Shown here piece after piece: positions 15,824-25,951 of a stretch of 51,874 nucleotides of DNA; the first letter of the stretch is position 1, and every line of letters begins with the position of its first letter. Below the pieces are notes generated by a model, which saw only the letters and a program-made list of their open reading frames with translations, made no database searches and was not told where the DNA came from. Source of the stretch: Candidatus Atribacteria bacterium (GTDB lineage Bacteria > Atribacterota > Phoenicimicrobiia > Phoenicimicrobiales > Stramentimicrobiaceae); the NCBI GenBank assembly GCA_029556475.1, contig JAKQEP010000121.1, positions 1 through 51,874 on the forward strand, written 5' to 3'. A program made the position numbers and the translations under genes.

Positions 15824-18691
15824 ATGGCAAAAAATAAGATTATTATTAAAGGTGCCAGAGAGCACAATTTAAAGAATATATCCCTGAATATACCACGCAA
15901 TAAGCTGGTTGTTATTACCGGATTAAGTGGTTCGGGGAAATCGTCACTGGCTTTTGATACCATCTATGCTGAAAGTCAGAGACGTTATCTGGAATCCCTC
16001 TCTTCTTATGCCCGACAGTTTTTAGAGAGGATAGATAAACCAGATGTAGACTATATTGAGGGATTGTCTCCTTCTATCTCTATTGATCAGAGAAAGGCAA
16101 GCAAGAACCCCCGTTCTACAGTGGGTACCGTTACTGAGATCTATGATTATCTGCGCTTACTCTATACCAGAATAGGTATTCCTCATTGTCCCGATTGTGG
16201 GAGAGTAATTACCAGACAGAGCATTGACCAGATAATAGACCAGGTAATGAATTTACCTCCCGATACCAGAGTAAATATTTTGTCACCGATAATAAGAGCA
16301 AAAAAGGGTGAGCATAAGCAGGTTATTGAAGATATCAGAAAGAAAGGATTTATACGACTGCGTGTTGACGGAAAAATGATTGATATGGATGATGATATTG
16401 CTCTTGCCCGCTATCAGATGCACACCATTGAGGTTGTTGTAGATCGGTTGATTCTAACACCAGAAATTAAAAGCAGATTGAGTGATTCTATTGAAACGGC
16501 ATTAAAATTGAGTGATGGACTGGTAATCATCTTGGATGAAGAGGGAAAAGAATATATTTTTAGTGAAAAATTCTCCTGCCCCTATTGTGGGATAAGCTTG
16601 CCGGAGATTACCCCAAGAATTTTCTCTTTTAACAGTCCTTATGGTGCCTGCCCCAATTGTGGCGGGCTTGGCTTTAAAATGGAATTTGACCCTGACCTGA
16701 TAGTGCCCGATAAAAGCAAATCTGTATTGGATGGTGCCTTGTTACCCTGGGGTCAAATTAAGGGAAGATATTTGCATCATATTCTTCAGGGAGTAGCGAA
16801 ACACTATGGTTTTGACCTGAATACACCTTTTAATAAACTGAGTGAAGAACAGCAGAGTGTTTTGCTTTATGGTTCTAATTCCACCAAAATCTCCTTCGAA
16901 TACCATAATCTGGATGAAGGTGATTCCTGGATTCACCATAATGAATTTGAGGGGGTGGTAAATAATTTAAAGAGAAGATACCGGGAGACCAAATCTGAAT
17001 ATATTCGAACTGAGATTCAAAAATTTATGACTGTGAATAATTGTCTGGTCTGTAAGGGCAAGAGACTCAGGCCGGAGAGTTTAATGGTCAAAATTAGAGA
17101 TTATTCTATTGCCGACCTTGCCGATATGACTGTTAAGGAAATGGTAAAATTCTTTGAAAACCTTAATCTGGAACAGAGAGAAGCGGAAATATCTAAACAG
17201 ATCAGGAAAGAGGTCTTGAATAGATTAAAGTTCTTAACCAATGTCGGGCTCGATTATATAACACTTTCCCGTTCTTCTTCTACGCTTGCCGGCGGTGAGA
17301 ATCAGAGAATAAGGTTGGCTACTCAGATTGGTTCCAGCCTGACCGGGGTACTGTATATTCTGGACGAACCGTCTATAGGTTTGCACCAGCGGGATAACAG
17401 TAAACTGTTAAAGACGCTCTTTCAGTTGAGGGATCTGGGTAATACAGTTATTGTCATCGAGCATGATGAGGAGACCATCCGCTCTGCAGATTATATTGTT
17501 GATTTAGGGCCTGGTGCCGGCATTTACGGTGGCTATGTTGTTGCCTTAGGGGATGAGGGGCAAATTATGGCTAATCCATCCTCCATAACCGGTCAATATT
17601 TAAGTGCCAAACGTAAGATAGCAATTCCTCCTGAAAGAAGAAGCGGCAACGGGAAAAACATAACTATTATTGGCGCCAGACAGCACAATTTAAAGAACAT
17701 CAATGTCACTATTCCTCTCGGAAAATTCAACTGTATCACGGGGGTTTCCGGTTCCGGAAAAAGCACATTAGTTGAAGAGATACTGTATAAATCATTGTTG
17801 AAGGAATTGTATCACAGCAGGGTAAAACCAGGTGAACACGACCGGATTGAGGGTACTGAAAATATTGATAAAGTAATTATCATAGATCAGTCTCCCATCG
17901 GCAAAACGTCTCGTTCCAATCCTGCCACCTATACCGGTATTTTTACTCCCATACGGGAATTGTTTGCTATGACCAATGCTGCCAGAATGAGGGGATACAA
18001 ACCGGGAAGGTTTAGTTTTAACGTTAAGGGTGGAAGGTGTGAATCCTGTGAAGGTGCCGGAATAGTGAAGATTGAGATGTTCTTTCTTCCCGATATATAT
18101 ATTCCCTGTGAAGTCTGCAAAGGACAAAGATTTAACAGGGAAACTCTGGAAATTAAATATAAAGATAAGAATATTGCCCAGATATTAGATATGACTGCAC
18201 AAGAATGCTACCATTTTTTTGAGAATATCCCCCAAATTAAAAAGGCTTTGCAAACTATCATCGATGTCGGGTTAGGTTACATCAGATTGGGGCAACCCGC
18301 CACAACCCTTTCAGGAGGAGAGGCGCAAAGGGTAAAATTAGCCAAAGAGTTAAGCAAGAAAAGTACCGGCAGAACCTTATATCTGTTGGATGAACCGACC
18401 ACCGGATTGCATTTTGATGATGTCAGAAAATTGTTGGATGTATTGAACAGATTGGTTGACCAGGGAAATACGGTAGTGGTTATAGAGCATAATATGGAAG
18501 TAATCAAATCTGCGGACCATATTATTGATTTAGGTCCCGGTGGTGGTCAGGAAGGTGGTCTGGTGGTATTCAGCGGCACTCCGGAAGAGATTGTCCATAA
18601 TCCTATTTCTTTTACCGGGCAGTTTCTGGAAAGAGTATTAGCTGAAAATTACCATAAGAAGAAAATCTGTTTATCCGGAGAGAGGATATGA
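15824..18691 (+). CDS. uvrA: Excinuclease ABC subunit A
   Basis: Damage-recognition ATPase of nucleotide excision repair, 955 aa, normal length. Two ABC modules: first P-loop [12 protein letters not shown] (about 33-44), second [13 protein letters not shown] (about 640). Signatures [17 protein letters not shown] and [16 protein letters not shown], each followed by a D-loop ([20 protein letters not shown]). Zinc-binding CxxC clusters: CPDCGR, then CPYCG...CPNCGG, and CESCEG...CEVCKG. The final ATGA overlaps the uvrC start by 4 nt, so the two are translationally coupled. It is separated from uvrB by 160 bp holding a heptad array and twin dyads. Confidence 0.97.
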   Translation: MAKNKIIIKGAREHNLKNISLNIPRNKLVVITGLSGSGKSSLAFDTIYAESQRRYLESLSSYARQFLERIDKPDVDYIEGLSPSISIDQRKASKNPRSTVGTVTEIYDYLRLLYTRIGIPHCPDCGRVITRQSIDQIIDQVMNLPPDTRVNILSPIIRAKKGEHKQVIEDIRKKGFIRLRVDGKMIDMDDDIALARYQMHTIEVVVDRLILTPEIKSRLSDSIETALKLSDGLVIILDEEGKEYIFSEKFSCPYCGISLPEITPRIFSFNSPYGACPNCGGLGFKMEFDPDLIVPDKSKSVLDGALLPWGQIKGRYLHHILQGVAKHYGFDLNTPFNKLSEEQQSVLLYGSNSTKISFEYHNLDEGDSWIHHNEFEGVVNNLKRRYRETKSEYIRTEIQKFMTVNNCLVCKGKRLRPESLMVKIRDYSIADLADMTVKEMVKFFENLNLEQREAEISKQIRKEVLNRLKFLTNVGLDYITLSRSSSTLAGGENQRIRLATQIGSSLTGVLYILDEPSIGLHQRDNSKLLKTLFQLRDLGNTVIVIEHDEETIRSADYIVDLGPGAGIYGGYVVALGDEGQIMANPSSITGQYLSAKRKIAIPPERRSGNGKNITIIGARQHNLKNINVTIPLGKFNCITGVSGSGKSTLVEEILYKSLLKELYHSRVKPGEHDRIEGTENIDKVIIIDQSPIGKTSRSNPATYTGIFTPIRELFAMTNAARMRGYKPGRFSFNVKGGRCESCEGAGIVKIEMFFLPDIYIPCEVCKGQRFNRETLEIKYKDKNIAQILDMTAQECYHFFENIPQIKKALQTIIDVGLGYIRLGQPATTLSGGEAQRVKLAKELSKKSTGRTLYLLDEPTTGLHFDDVRKLLDVLNRLVDQGNTVVVIEHNMEVIKSADHIIDLGPGGGQEGGLVVFSGTPEEIVHNPISFTGQFLERVLAENYHKKKICLSGERI

Positions 18692-20184
18692 ACATAACAG
18701 ACACTTTAAAACATTTGCCTGAACAGAGTGGGGTTTACCTGTTTAAAGATAAAATTGGGGTGATTATTTATATTGGTAAGGCTAATGTTTTAAAGAACCG
18801 GGTCAGCTCTTATTTTAATCGTGGCAGCTCCCATTCAGTTAAAGTAAAGCAGATGGTAGAACGGATTAAAAGTATTGAATATATTGTTACTACCTCAGAA
18901 ATGGAGGCCTTACTCTTAGAGAGCAGACTGGTCAAAAAGTATAAACCATATTTCAATAGTCAGCTAAAAGATGATAAAAGTTATCCCTTTATCCAGATAA
19001 CTAAAGGAGTTGATTTTCCGGCTATTCATCTGATCAGAAAAAGCAGTAAAACTGCTGAGAAGAAAGCACGCTATTATGGCCCCTTTACCGATGTGGAAAC
19101 CAGCAGGAAAGCAGTGCAGAAATTAAGAAATATTTTTAAAATCAGAAATTGCAGTCAACGAAAATTCAATTCAGGAAAACCCTGCCTTGATTACCAGATT
19201 GGTTTGTGCTCAGCCCCCTGTGCCAGTAAGATAGAAAAGGGTGAATACCAAAAAAAAATTAGAGAATGTGGTTTGTTGCTGACTGGCAGACACAGATCCC
19301 TCTTAAAAAGTTTAAGGCAGGAAATGAAAATAACGGCTCAGTTGATGTTATATGAGAAAGCGGCAAAAATTAGGGATACCATAAAGATGATTGAAAAAGT
19401 CATCAGTCAGGAAAAGATTAGTAAATCATATCAGAGCAGATTAAATATCTATCTCCGGGATAGTGTTAATGAGGAATCTTTAAGGGTAGCCCTTAGAGAT
19501 TTGCAGCAATACCTGGACCTGCCTGTATTGCCCCTCTCTATAGAAGCCTATGATATTTCCAATATTCAAGGAAAAAATGCAGTTGGTTCTTTAGTCTATT
19601 TTCACAATGGAATCCCGGACAAGAAAAAATATAAACATTTTAAAATAAAATATGTACCAGGAATTAATGATTATGCCATGATGAGAGAGGTTTTAGAACG
19701 ACGATTTGGCAATTGTCAATCAACAGAAGAAGGATTGCCCGATTTAATACTTGTTGATGGAGGGAAAGGCCAGTTGAACATAGTATCACAGCTATTGAAT
19801 GAATTAAATTTACCACTCAATCTGGTTTCTCTTGCGGAAAGAGAGGAGCAGCTATTTCAACTAGGGAGAAAAGAACCTGTATTGCTTCCCGGAAATTCGG
19901 CAGCCTTCTTTCTCATTCAGAGGATAAGGGATGAAGCGCATCGCTTTGCACTGAGTTACCATAAAAAGCTGAGGAGTAAAACTATTAAGGATTCATTGCT
20001 TGATTTTATTCCGGGCATTGGTGAAAAAAAGAAAAAGCTGCTTTTATCAAAATTTAAAGGTATTGACTCTATCAGAAATGCCTCCAAAGAAGAACTTAAA
20101 GAAATACCTGGAATTGGAGAAAAGACAGCTCAAAAAATAAAGGATATATTGGAGGCAAGATATGATTGTAAAATTCAAGAATAA
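18688..20184 (+). CDS. uvrC: Excinuclease ABC subunit C, compact form (498 aa)
   Basis: Makes both incisions in nucleotide excision repair. GIY-YIG nuclease at the N-terminus ([22 protein letters not shown]), a Cys-rich segment near 150-178 ([13 protein letters not shown]), UVR motif (about 205-238), RNase H-like nuclease with D289 ([10 protein letters not shown]), D357 (LVDGGKGQ) and H418 ([11 protein letters not shown]), and tandem HhH at the end ([19 protein letters not shown]). Usual UvrC is about 560-620 aa. Here the segment between the UVR motif and the nuclease domain, normally containing the DVxxxxxxxxxAxVxVxxVRxG region, is shortened by roughly 90-100 residues, while all catalytic residues remain. 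It overlaps uvrA by 4 nt and the next gene by 23 nt. Confidence 0.94.
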   Translation: MNITDTLKHLPEQSGVYLFKDKIGVIIYIGKANVLKNRVSSYFNRGSSHSVKVKQMVERIKSIEYIVTTSEMEALLLESRLVKKYKPYFNSQLKDDKSYPFIQITKGVDFPAIHLIRKSSKTAEKKARYYGPFTDVETSRKAVQKLRNIFKIRNCSQRKFNSGKPCLDYQIGLCSAPCASKIEKGEYQKKIRECGLLLTGRHRSLLKSLRQEMKITAQLMLYEKAAKIRDTIKMIEKVISQEKISKSYQSRLNIYLRDSVNEESLRVALRDLQQYLDLPVLPLSIEAYDISNIQGKNAVGSLVYFHNGIPDKKKYKHFKIKYVPGINDYAMMREVLERRFGNCQSTEEGLPDLILVDGGKGQLNIVSQLLNELNLPLNLVSLAEREEQLFQLGRKEPVLLPGNSAAFFLIQRIRDEAHRFALSYHKKLRSKTIKDSLLDFIPGIGEKKKKLLLSKFKGIDSIRNASKEELKEIPGIGEKTAQKIKDILEARYDCKIQE

Positions 20185-20671
20185 AACACCACAAATAGAT
20201 CAAACTGCTTTAGTTGTTGAAAATGCCACTTTAATCGGTGAGGTATATGTGGGAAAATACAGTTCTATCTGGTTTTCTGCGGTATTGCGTGCTGATATTA
20301 GTTTAATCTCTATTGGAGATAGTACCAGTATACAGGATGGTACAGTATTACATGTGGCAGAAAACTTACCCACTAAAATAGGAAACTATGTTACAATTGG
20401 ACATGGGGCAATTTTAGAAGGGTGCATAGTGGAGGATACTGTTTTAATTGGTTCTGGAGCAAATATTTTAAATGGAGTAACAATAGGAAAAAATTCAATC
20501 ATTGCTGCCGGGACGGTAGTTACTCCAAGAACTATAATCCCGGCCAACTCTATGGTTATGGGTGTACCGGGAAAAGTGGTAAGAAAAATTACTGAGGATG
20601 AGGCATCTTATTTAAAGGAGCATGCCGAAGGTTACGTACAATTGATGAAAGAATATAAAGAGATGTTATAA
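20162..20671 (+). CDS. Gamma-carbonic-anhydrase-like left-handed beta-helix protein (169 aa)
   Basis: Hexapeptide-repeat trimer-forming protein of the YrdA/PaaY/gamma-CA group. Repeats run from about residue 18 to 130 (IGEVYVGKYSSIW, IGDSTSIQDGTVLH, IGNYVTIGHG, IGSGANILNGVTIG), followed by a C-terminal helix. Two of the three classical zinc histidines are present (VLHV and TIGHG). The third, normally GHGxxxH, is Glu here (GHGAILEGC), so carbonic anhydrase activity is doubtful unless Glu acts as ligand. GGAGG lies six bases upstream of the ATG, inside the 3' end of uvrC. The overlap makes it part of the uvr transcript, but a link to repair is not implied by the family. Confidence 0.87.
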   Translation: MIVKFKNKTPQIDQTALVVENATLIGEVYVGKYSSIWFSAVLRADISLISIGDSTSIQDGTVLHVAENLPTKIGNYVTIGHGAILEGCIVEDTVLIGSGANILNGVTIGKNSIIAAGTVVTPRTIIPANSMVMGVPGKVVRKITEDEASYLKEHAEGYVQLMKEYKEML

Positions 20672-20810
20672 AAACAAAAATAAATGAGATTCTTAACAAA
20701 ATTCTTTTTTTACATAAGTCAAAGATTAACTAAAGTCAGCAAAATAAAGTATCATAAATAGAATTGATATTTAAAAGATAGATGGTTGTATTCCCGGTGG
20801 GAGGTGAAAA

Positions 20811-22328
20811 ATGGCCAGGAAATCAATCGCTGATTTAATCTATAGTATTCTTGAAGAAAATCATCGCCCCATGCATTACCGCAAAATTACTGAAGAAATA
20901 AAGAAAATTAAGGAGATAAAAGCAGAAAACCCACACCATGCGATTAATGCTGTGATGGGTGCCGATAATAGATTTGTCAGGTATCAACGCGGAATCTGGG
21001 GTTTGATAAAATGGAAGTATCGGGAAGCTAACCTTCCCTATACTTTAACTACTTACTGCCTTCTCAATGGCACCATCTTTTTGACCAGTTATTTAAAACC
21101 TTATTTTTCCTGGCACCTTGAAGACCGTATAATAGAGGTGCTCTTTATTGACAGTGAGGGAGAAGAAATAAAGGCAATACTGAACTACCGTCAGAAATTA
21201 ATAACCGGTTTTAAAGAATGGTTTCAAAAAAGAAAATTAAAAGTAAATGATACTGTATTGATAGGTTTAATTGACCAGACCAGAAAAAGATATTTTATTA
21301 TAGCAGAGAATGAGATCAGATATGATAAAGAAAAAAAAGATATGGGGGAAACAATTTATCAAATCCTGCATAATGAAGGGGAACCCCTCAGTTTCACCCA
21401 AATTTATTCAGAAATTACCAAACAGGAGCCTGAATACAGCAGTTTGTTTCAGGAATACATAGAGGATATCTTAAAAAATGATGCTCGTTTTATCTTGCTG
21501 CACAGGGAAAAGTGGGCCCTGTTGGAATGGTTGAAAGAAGAGGAGCAGTTATACCACAGTCTATATTTTGCAGATAGTCCAGAAAGTTTTCAAAACTCTC
21601 TGCAAAAGTGTTTTGAATTTTTAGGGTATGAAGTAGAATATGATAAAGAAACAGTTCAGCAATTACTTATTGCTCATGCCCATCTTGCCTCTAAATCGTA
21701 TTCTTTAATTATTGCCGGGTTACCGGGAAATTATGATTTGAATACTGTACGTTCTCTCGATTGGTTCGCTATGAAAAGGGAAAAAGAAAGGCTAAAGTCT
21801 GATTCCATAATTCTGTTTTCCAAACAATTTGTCTTCCCTGAACTGATTGAAAGAGCCAGCGAGGAAGGAATTCAGCTATATGAACTTTCTATCTTAGATT
21901 ATATTATTAAAGAACACCTCAAGGTCCCCTTTTCCTTACTTGAACTGAGAATTGCCTTCAATCCTTTGCATCATACCAGGAATAATCTGTTCAAATTGAA
22001 AAGGGTAAGAGAAAACCAGTGGAAATACTGGTTGTTAATGAAAATGGTAATTGTTATTTTGGGAACTGCCAGGACTCAGGATGCCTACATGGATATAAAT
22101 CTACTTAGAAAAGAATTGGAACAGATCGGTAATCCCTTCAGTAATGGCAATATTGACCCGGTTTTAGTAAAAAGAATAATTAATATATTGAGCCAGGAAC
22201 CTTTTAAATTAATTGAATTATCACCATCAGGAAATATTATACTGGCTTATCCTGACCATCTTGCCCTGCAGAAGATTGGTAATATCTGGCAGTATATTAT
22301 GAATAAAGAGGAATTTAACAAAACTTAA
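20811..22328 (+). CDS. HARE-HTH domain protein with a possible REase-fold segment (505 aa)
   Basis: Two copies of a winged-helix resembling HARE-HTH (the HB1/ASXL/restriction-endonuclease HTH): residues about 1-68 (SIADLIYSILEENHRPMHYR ... RGIWGLIKW) and 176-246 (MGETIYQILHNEGEPLSFTQ ... REKWALLEW). Between them is a beta-rich region (75-170). Residues about 255-370 begin SPESFQNSLQKCFEFLGYEV, as in Mrr-type endonuclease domains, but I see no D-(E/Q)xK catalytic set, so it may be an inactive remnant or another fold. Strong Shine-Dalgarno GGGAGGTGA. No methylase or restriction subunit adjoins it. It is probably DNA-binding; function unknown. Confidence 0.75.
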   Translation: MARKSIADLIYSILEENHRPMHYRKITEEIKKIKEIKAENPHHAINAVMGADNRFVRYQRGIWGLIKWKYREANLPYTLTTYCLLNGTIFLTSYLKPYFSWHLEDRIIEVLFIDSEGEEIKAILNYRQKLITGFKEWFQKRKLKVNDTVLIGLIDQTRKRYFIIAENEIRYDKEKKDMGETIYQILHNEGEPLSFTQIYSEITKQEPEYSSLFQEYIEDILKNDARFILLHREKWALLEWLKEEEQLYHSLYFADSPESFQNSLQKCFEFLGYEVEYDKETVQQLLIAHAHLASKSYSLIIAGLPGNYDLNTVRSLDWFAMKREKERLKSDSIILFSKQFVFPELIERASEEGIQLYELSILDYIIKEHLKVPFSLLELRIAFNPLHHTRNNLFKLKRVRENQWKYWLLMKMVIVILGTARTQDAYMDINLLRKELEQIGNPFSNGNIDPVLVKRIINILSQEPFKLIELSPSGNIILAYPDHLALQKIGNIWQYIMNKEEFNKT

Positions 22329-22361
22329 CCAGAAAAATTTTTCTTAGAGGTAAAGAAATTA

Positions 22362-22997
22362 ATGAAAATAAAATGGCTGGGACATTCCTGTTTTCTTATT
22401 ACCAACAATAGAGGTATCAATATTCTTACTGATCCCTATGATGAGACACTGGGGTACAGAATAACCAAGGAAAAGATTAATATTATTACCATCAGCCATG
22501 AGCATTATGATCATAATAATACTATGGGAATTAAAGGGAAGCCGGTTGTTTTAAAAGGGGCTGTCAACCGTGATACACATAAAATAATTTTTAAGGGCAT
22601 CACTTCCTATCATGATAGTGTCTTTGGAAAATACCGGGGAAATAATACCATTTTTCTAATAAAATCCGACCAGTTGACCTTATGCCACCTGGGCGATTTA
22701 GGTCATTTGCTGGAGGTTGCTCAGCTGGAAGAAATAAATAAGGTAGATATATTATTTGTTCCGGTAGGTGGCTATTATACCCTAAACCATACTCAGGCAG
22801 ACCAGGTAATAGAGCAGATAAAGCCCAGTATAGTACTTCCAATGCATTATAAGACAGATGCTATCAAATGGTCTATTGATCCACTCTCATTTTTTTTAGA
22901 TAAAAAGCAAAACATCAAAATAATTGGAGCTAATAGCTTTGATATTGAAGTAGAATCACTTCCAGAGCAAACTACCATTTATGTATTACAATATTAA
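22362..22997 (+). CDS. Metallo-beta-lactamase-fold hydrolase (UPF0173-like, 211 aa)
   Basis: Cytosolic protein of the small YtkL/UlaG-like branch: opening MKIKWLGHSCFLI, metal motif SHEHYDH (HxHxDH), HLGDLGH as the next ligand region, and LPMHYKT near the C-terminus. The D-x-H metal ligands are intact, so it is likely an active metal-dependent hydrolase of unknown substrate. It begins 33 bp after the HARE-HTH gene on the same strand, and probably shares its transcript. An AT-only hairpin, 11-bp arms and 9-nt loop at 23024-23054, follows shortly after. Confidence 0.85.
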   Translation: MKIKWLGHSCFLITNNRGINILTDPYDETLGYRITKEKINIITISHEHYDHNNTMGIKGKPVVLKGAVNRDTHKIIFKGITSYHDSVFGKYRGNNTIFLIKSDQLTLCHLGDLGHLLEVAQLEEINKVDILFVPVGGYYTLNHTQADQVIEQIKPSIVLPMHYKTDAIKWSIDPLSFFLDKKQNIKIIGANSFDIEVESLPEQTTIYVLQY

Positions 22998-23023
22998 AAT
23001 AATTTAAATCCTGAATAACATAA

Positions 23024-23054
23024 AAAATATTTTATTTTACTCTTAAAATATTTT
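23024..23054 (+). terminator. AT-only hairpin after the hydrolase gene
   Basis: AAAATATTTTA (23024-23034) and TAAAATATTTT (23044-23054) are perfect 11-bp inverted arms around a 9-nt loop. No clean U-tract or GC clamp, so termination is possible but not certain. Confidence 0.3.
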
Positions 23055-23199
23055 CCATTTACCATTATAATATTCCTGTTACAATAGAGCTGAAAATTTT
23101 TCTTTAGTAAATTTGCCTGCAAAAACAGAATTATTTCTCAAAGAGTAATACTATCTTAAAGCTGGATAAATTTTTAAATAAATTAATGATGAGGGTTTT

Positions 23200-24816
23200 A
23201 TGACAAAATATATCTTTATAACAGGGGGAGTGGTTTCTTCAATAGGCAAGGGCATTACTGCTGCCTCTATCGGTAGAATACTGAAGAGCAGGGGATTGAG
23301 GGTAACTATCCAAAAACATGACCCATACCTCAATGTAGATGCCGGCACTATGAGTCCTTTTCAGCACGGAGAAGCCTTTATTACCAATGATGGTGCCCAA
23401 ACTGATTTAGACCTGGGACATTATGAAAGATTCATAGATATCAATTTAAGTAAAGATAACAGTATTACTACCGGTAAAATATATAATACAGTTATTTCCC
23501 GGGAGAGAAAAGGAGATTTTTCCGGTAAAACAGTTCAAATTATTCCCCATATCACTGATGAAATAAAATCCAGCATCAAACGTTTAAATAAGGCAGGGCA
23601 AACCCCTTTGGATGTTATTATTGTGGAGATAGGGGGCACTATTGGAGATATTGAAGGATTACCCTTCCTGGAAGCAATCAGACAGTTCAGGAACGATATT
23701 GGTAAAGAAAATGTTCTCTACATACACCTTTCTTTTTTCCCCTATTTGAAGGCAGCCAAGGAGATAAAATCAAAACCGACTCAACACAGTATAAAGGAAT
23801 TACGCAGTATTGGAATACAGCCTGATTTGTTAATCTGTCGAGCACAGGCAAAATTGACTGAATCTGTGAAAGATAAAATATCTTTATTCTGTGACATACC
23901 CAAAGATGGCATTATTGAAATGCGAGATGTAGAATCAATTTACGAAGTACCTCTTGTACTGGAGGAGCAGGGTTTGGGTAATTTGATAGTACGAATGCTA
24001 CAATTATCAACAGAAAAACCGGATCTAAAAGAATGGCGGGAAATGGTGAATAGACTATACCATCCGGAGAGGAAAGCATCCATTGCTGTTATCGGTAAAT
24101 ATGTTCGTTTTAAAGACGCCTACCTTAGTATTAACGAAGCCCTGACTCATGCCGGCATTGATATGAAATGTAAAATTGAAACAAAGCTGCTCGATGCTGA
24201 TTTGCTTTTGAAAAATGATTTGAAAAATCTATTAAAAGGAATTCAGGGAATATTGATTCATGGTGGTATTGGGAGAAAAGGAATAGAGGGGATTGTCAAA
24301 ATAATAAAATTTGCCCGGGAGGAAAAGATACCCTTCCTGGGTATCTGTCTCGGTATGGAATGTGCCCTGATAGAGTTTGCCAGAAATGAATTAAAGCTGG
24401 TTAAGGCAAATAGTGTGGAATTTGACCCCGATACGCCATATCCAATTTTTGACTTACTGGAAAGATTGGAAGAGGTGAATATTAAGGATGAATCACTGCG
24501 TATTGGCAGCTATTCCTGTAATTTGACAAAAGGGTCAATTGCCTATAAAATTTATCAGAGAGACAGGATTGAAGAAAGACATAGACATAGCTATGGATTT
24601 AATAACCGCTATTTGTCAAAATTTGAGCAATCTGATATAATGTTCAGTGGAGTTAATTTAGAAAATAATCTTGTTGAAATTTTTGAATTAAAAAATCATC
24701 CTTGGTTTATTGGAACTCAGTTTCATCCTGAATTTAAGTCTAGACCAAATCGGCCACACCCATTATTTAAAAGTTTTCTCGAAGCTGCCATAAAAATGAA
24801 TTCTTCTGAGGTATAA
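23200..24816 (+). CDS. pyrG: CTP synthase
   Basis: Converts UTP to CTP with glutamine as nitrogen donor. 538 aa, normal length. N-terminal synthetase: [55 protein letters not shown]-terminal class I glutamine amidotransferase: nucleophile Cys in [10 protein letters not shown], and His-x-Glu in [17 protein letters not shown]. The oxyanion loop reads LIHGGIG rather than the common PGGFG. The start ATG is preceded by GAGGG. It supplies pyrimidine nucleotides together with the downstream tdk, thyX, dCMP deaminase and tmk genes. Confidence 0.96.
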   Translation: MTKYIFITGGVVSSIGKGITAASIGRILKSRGLRVTIQKHDPYLNVDAGTMSPFQHGEAFITNDGAQTDLDLGHYERFIDINLSKDNSITTGKIYNTVISRERKGDFSGKTVQIIPHITDEIKSSIKRLNKAGQTPLDVIIVEIGGTIGDIEGLPFLEAIRQFRNDIGKENVLYIHLSFFPYLKAAKEIKSKPTQHSIKELRSIGIQPDLLICRAQAKLTESVKDKISLFCDIPKDGIIEMRDVESIYEVPLVLEEQGLGNLIVRMLQLSTEKPDLKEWREMVNRLYHPERKASIAVIGKYVRFKDAYLSINEALTHAGIDMKCKIETKLLDADLLLKNDLKNLLKGIQGILIHGGIGRKGIEGIVKIIKFAREEKIPFLGICLGMECALIEFARNELKLVKANSVEFDPDTPYPIFDLLERLEEVNIKDESLRIGSYSCNLTKGSIAYKIYQRDRIEERHRHSYGFNNRYLSKFEQSDIMFSGVNLENNLVEIFELKNHPWFIGTQFHPEFKSRPNRPHPLFKSFLEAAIKMNSSEV

Positions 24817-24854
24817 TGAAAACAGACCTCAATTAAAGGTGGAGTAAGGTCAAA

Positions 24855-25625
24855 ATGAATGCGTTAATCCTGGCTGGAAAAAAGGATACCGGGAAATTAG
24901 AAAACTGTACCAAACTTAGTAATAAAGCACTATTAATGTTCAACGAAATCCCCATGGTCGAATATGTGGTCAATGCCCTCTTAGAATCAAAATTGATAAA
25001 TGACATTGTGGTAGTTGGACCAGAGTATGATTTGACCCCCTTTCTGGAGAAAAAAGTGACAAAAATTCTGGAATCCACGGACTCCATTATAGATAATGTC
25101 CAGATTGGGCTTGATTATTTAAATGATGATGGTAAAATATTATTACTGACCTCAGATATCCCATTGATTACCGGAGAGATTATAGACCGTTTTATAATAA
25201 AATGTGAACAGCACGATGCCTTTTTTTATTATCCCATTACTACCAGGGAAACCATCCTGAAAAAATATCCTGAAACTGTTCGTTCTTATTTTGTATTGAA
25301 AGAGGGAATATTCTGTGGTGGTAATATGGTAATATTTAACAGCCCTGTCTTTGATAGGAACAGAGAGTTAGCAGATGAACTTTATCAGAATCGAAAAGAT
25401 GTTAAGAAATATATTAGAGTACTGGGAATGAAATTTTTAGCAAAGTATTTGCTGAAAGCGTTAACTATAAAGGAAATAGAAGAGAAGGCAGCCCAGATAA
25501 TTGGCTACCCGGTGAAAAGTATCACTATTGATGACCCGGAAGTTATGATTGATCTTGATAAGCTGAGTGATTATGAATTGATATTACAAGCCATTAATCA
25601 AAAAACCCCTAATTCCTCATCATAG
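24855..25625 (+). CDS. MobA-like nucleotidyltransferase family protein (256 aa)
   Basis: GT-A fold NTP-transferase-3 type protein. It opens NALILAGKKDTGKL, a shortened form of the usual LAGGxGxR signature, and has the metal motif TSDIPLITGE (xDxP) near residue 97. C-terminally there is an all-helical part followed by TIDDPEVMIDLDKLSDYE, typical of MobA-like proteins (DVDTPEDL). Substrate unknown: members transfer NMP to molybdopterin, sugar phosphates or polyol phosphates. GGTGGAG lies upstream of the ATG. It starts 38 bp after pyrG, so it is probably co-transcribed. Confidence 0.82.
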   Translation: MNALILAGKKDTGKLENCTKLSNKALLMFNEIPMVEYVVNALLESKLINDIVVVGPEYDLTPFLEKKVTKILESTDSIIDNVQIGLDYLNDDGKILLLTSDIPLITGEIIDRFIIKCEQHDAFFYYPITTRETILKKYPETVRSYFVLKEGIFCGGNMVIFNSPVFDRNRELADELYQNRKDVKKYIRVLGMKFLAKYLLKALTIKEIEEKAAQIIGYPVKSITIDDPEVMIDLDKLSDYELILQAINQKTPNSSS

Positions 25626-25727
25626 CATAACTTATAACAGAATTTTTTGTTATTCATAATGAAATGAAGATTTAAGATTGAGATGATTTTATTGAGAAAG
25701 ATATTCTTTAGATTTTTACAAAATATA

Positions 25728-25755
25728 TTGTTTTTGAAAAAAGAAGTGATATAAT
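25728..25755 (+). promoter_or_regulatory. Promoter of rho, extended -10, with long leader
   Basis: TTGTTT (25728-25733), 16 bp, then TATAAT (25750-25755) preceded by TGA, an extended -10. Predicted leader of about 190 nt before rho, which contains the odd palindrome CACCTG-C-CAGGTG (25880-25892). Long leaders suit Rho autoregulation, which is known in other bacteria. The rest of the 25626-25951 gap shows no gene. Confidence 0.55.
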
Positions 25756-25951
25756 TTTAAAAAAGTGCGACTACCAGGTTATTCTCCAGGAATTTTTCCC
25801 ACTGTTTGCCTATTAGTTCAATGAAATTAGTATTTTCTTTGCTAATTGCAGCTTTTTTAAATAAAACAGTCCTGTAAACCACCTGCCAGGTGAGTGCCTT
25901 ATTTATTATTTAAATATTAAAAGATAGAAAAACCTTAGGGGGTATTATACT

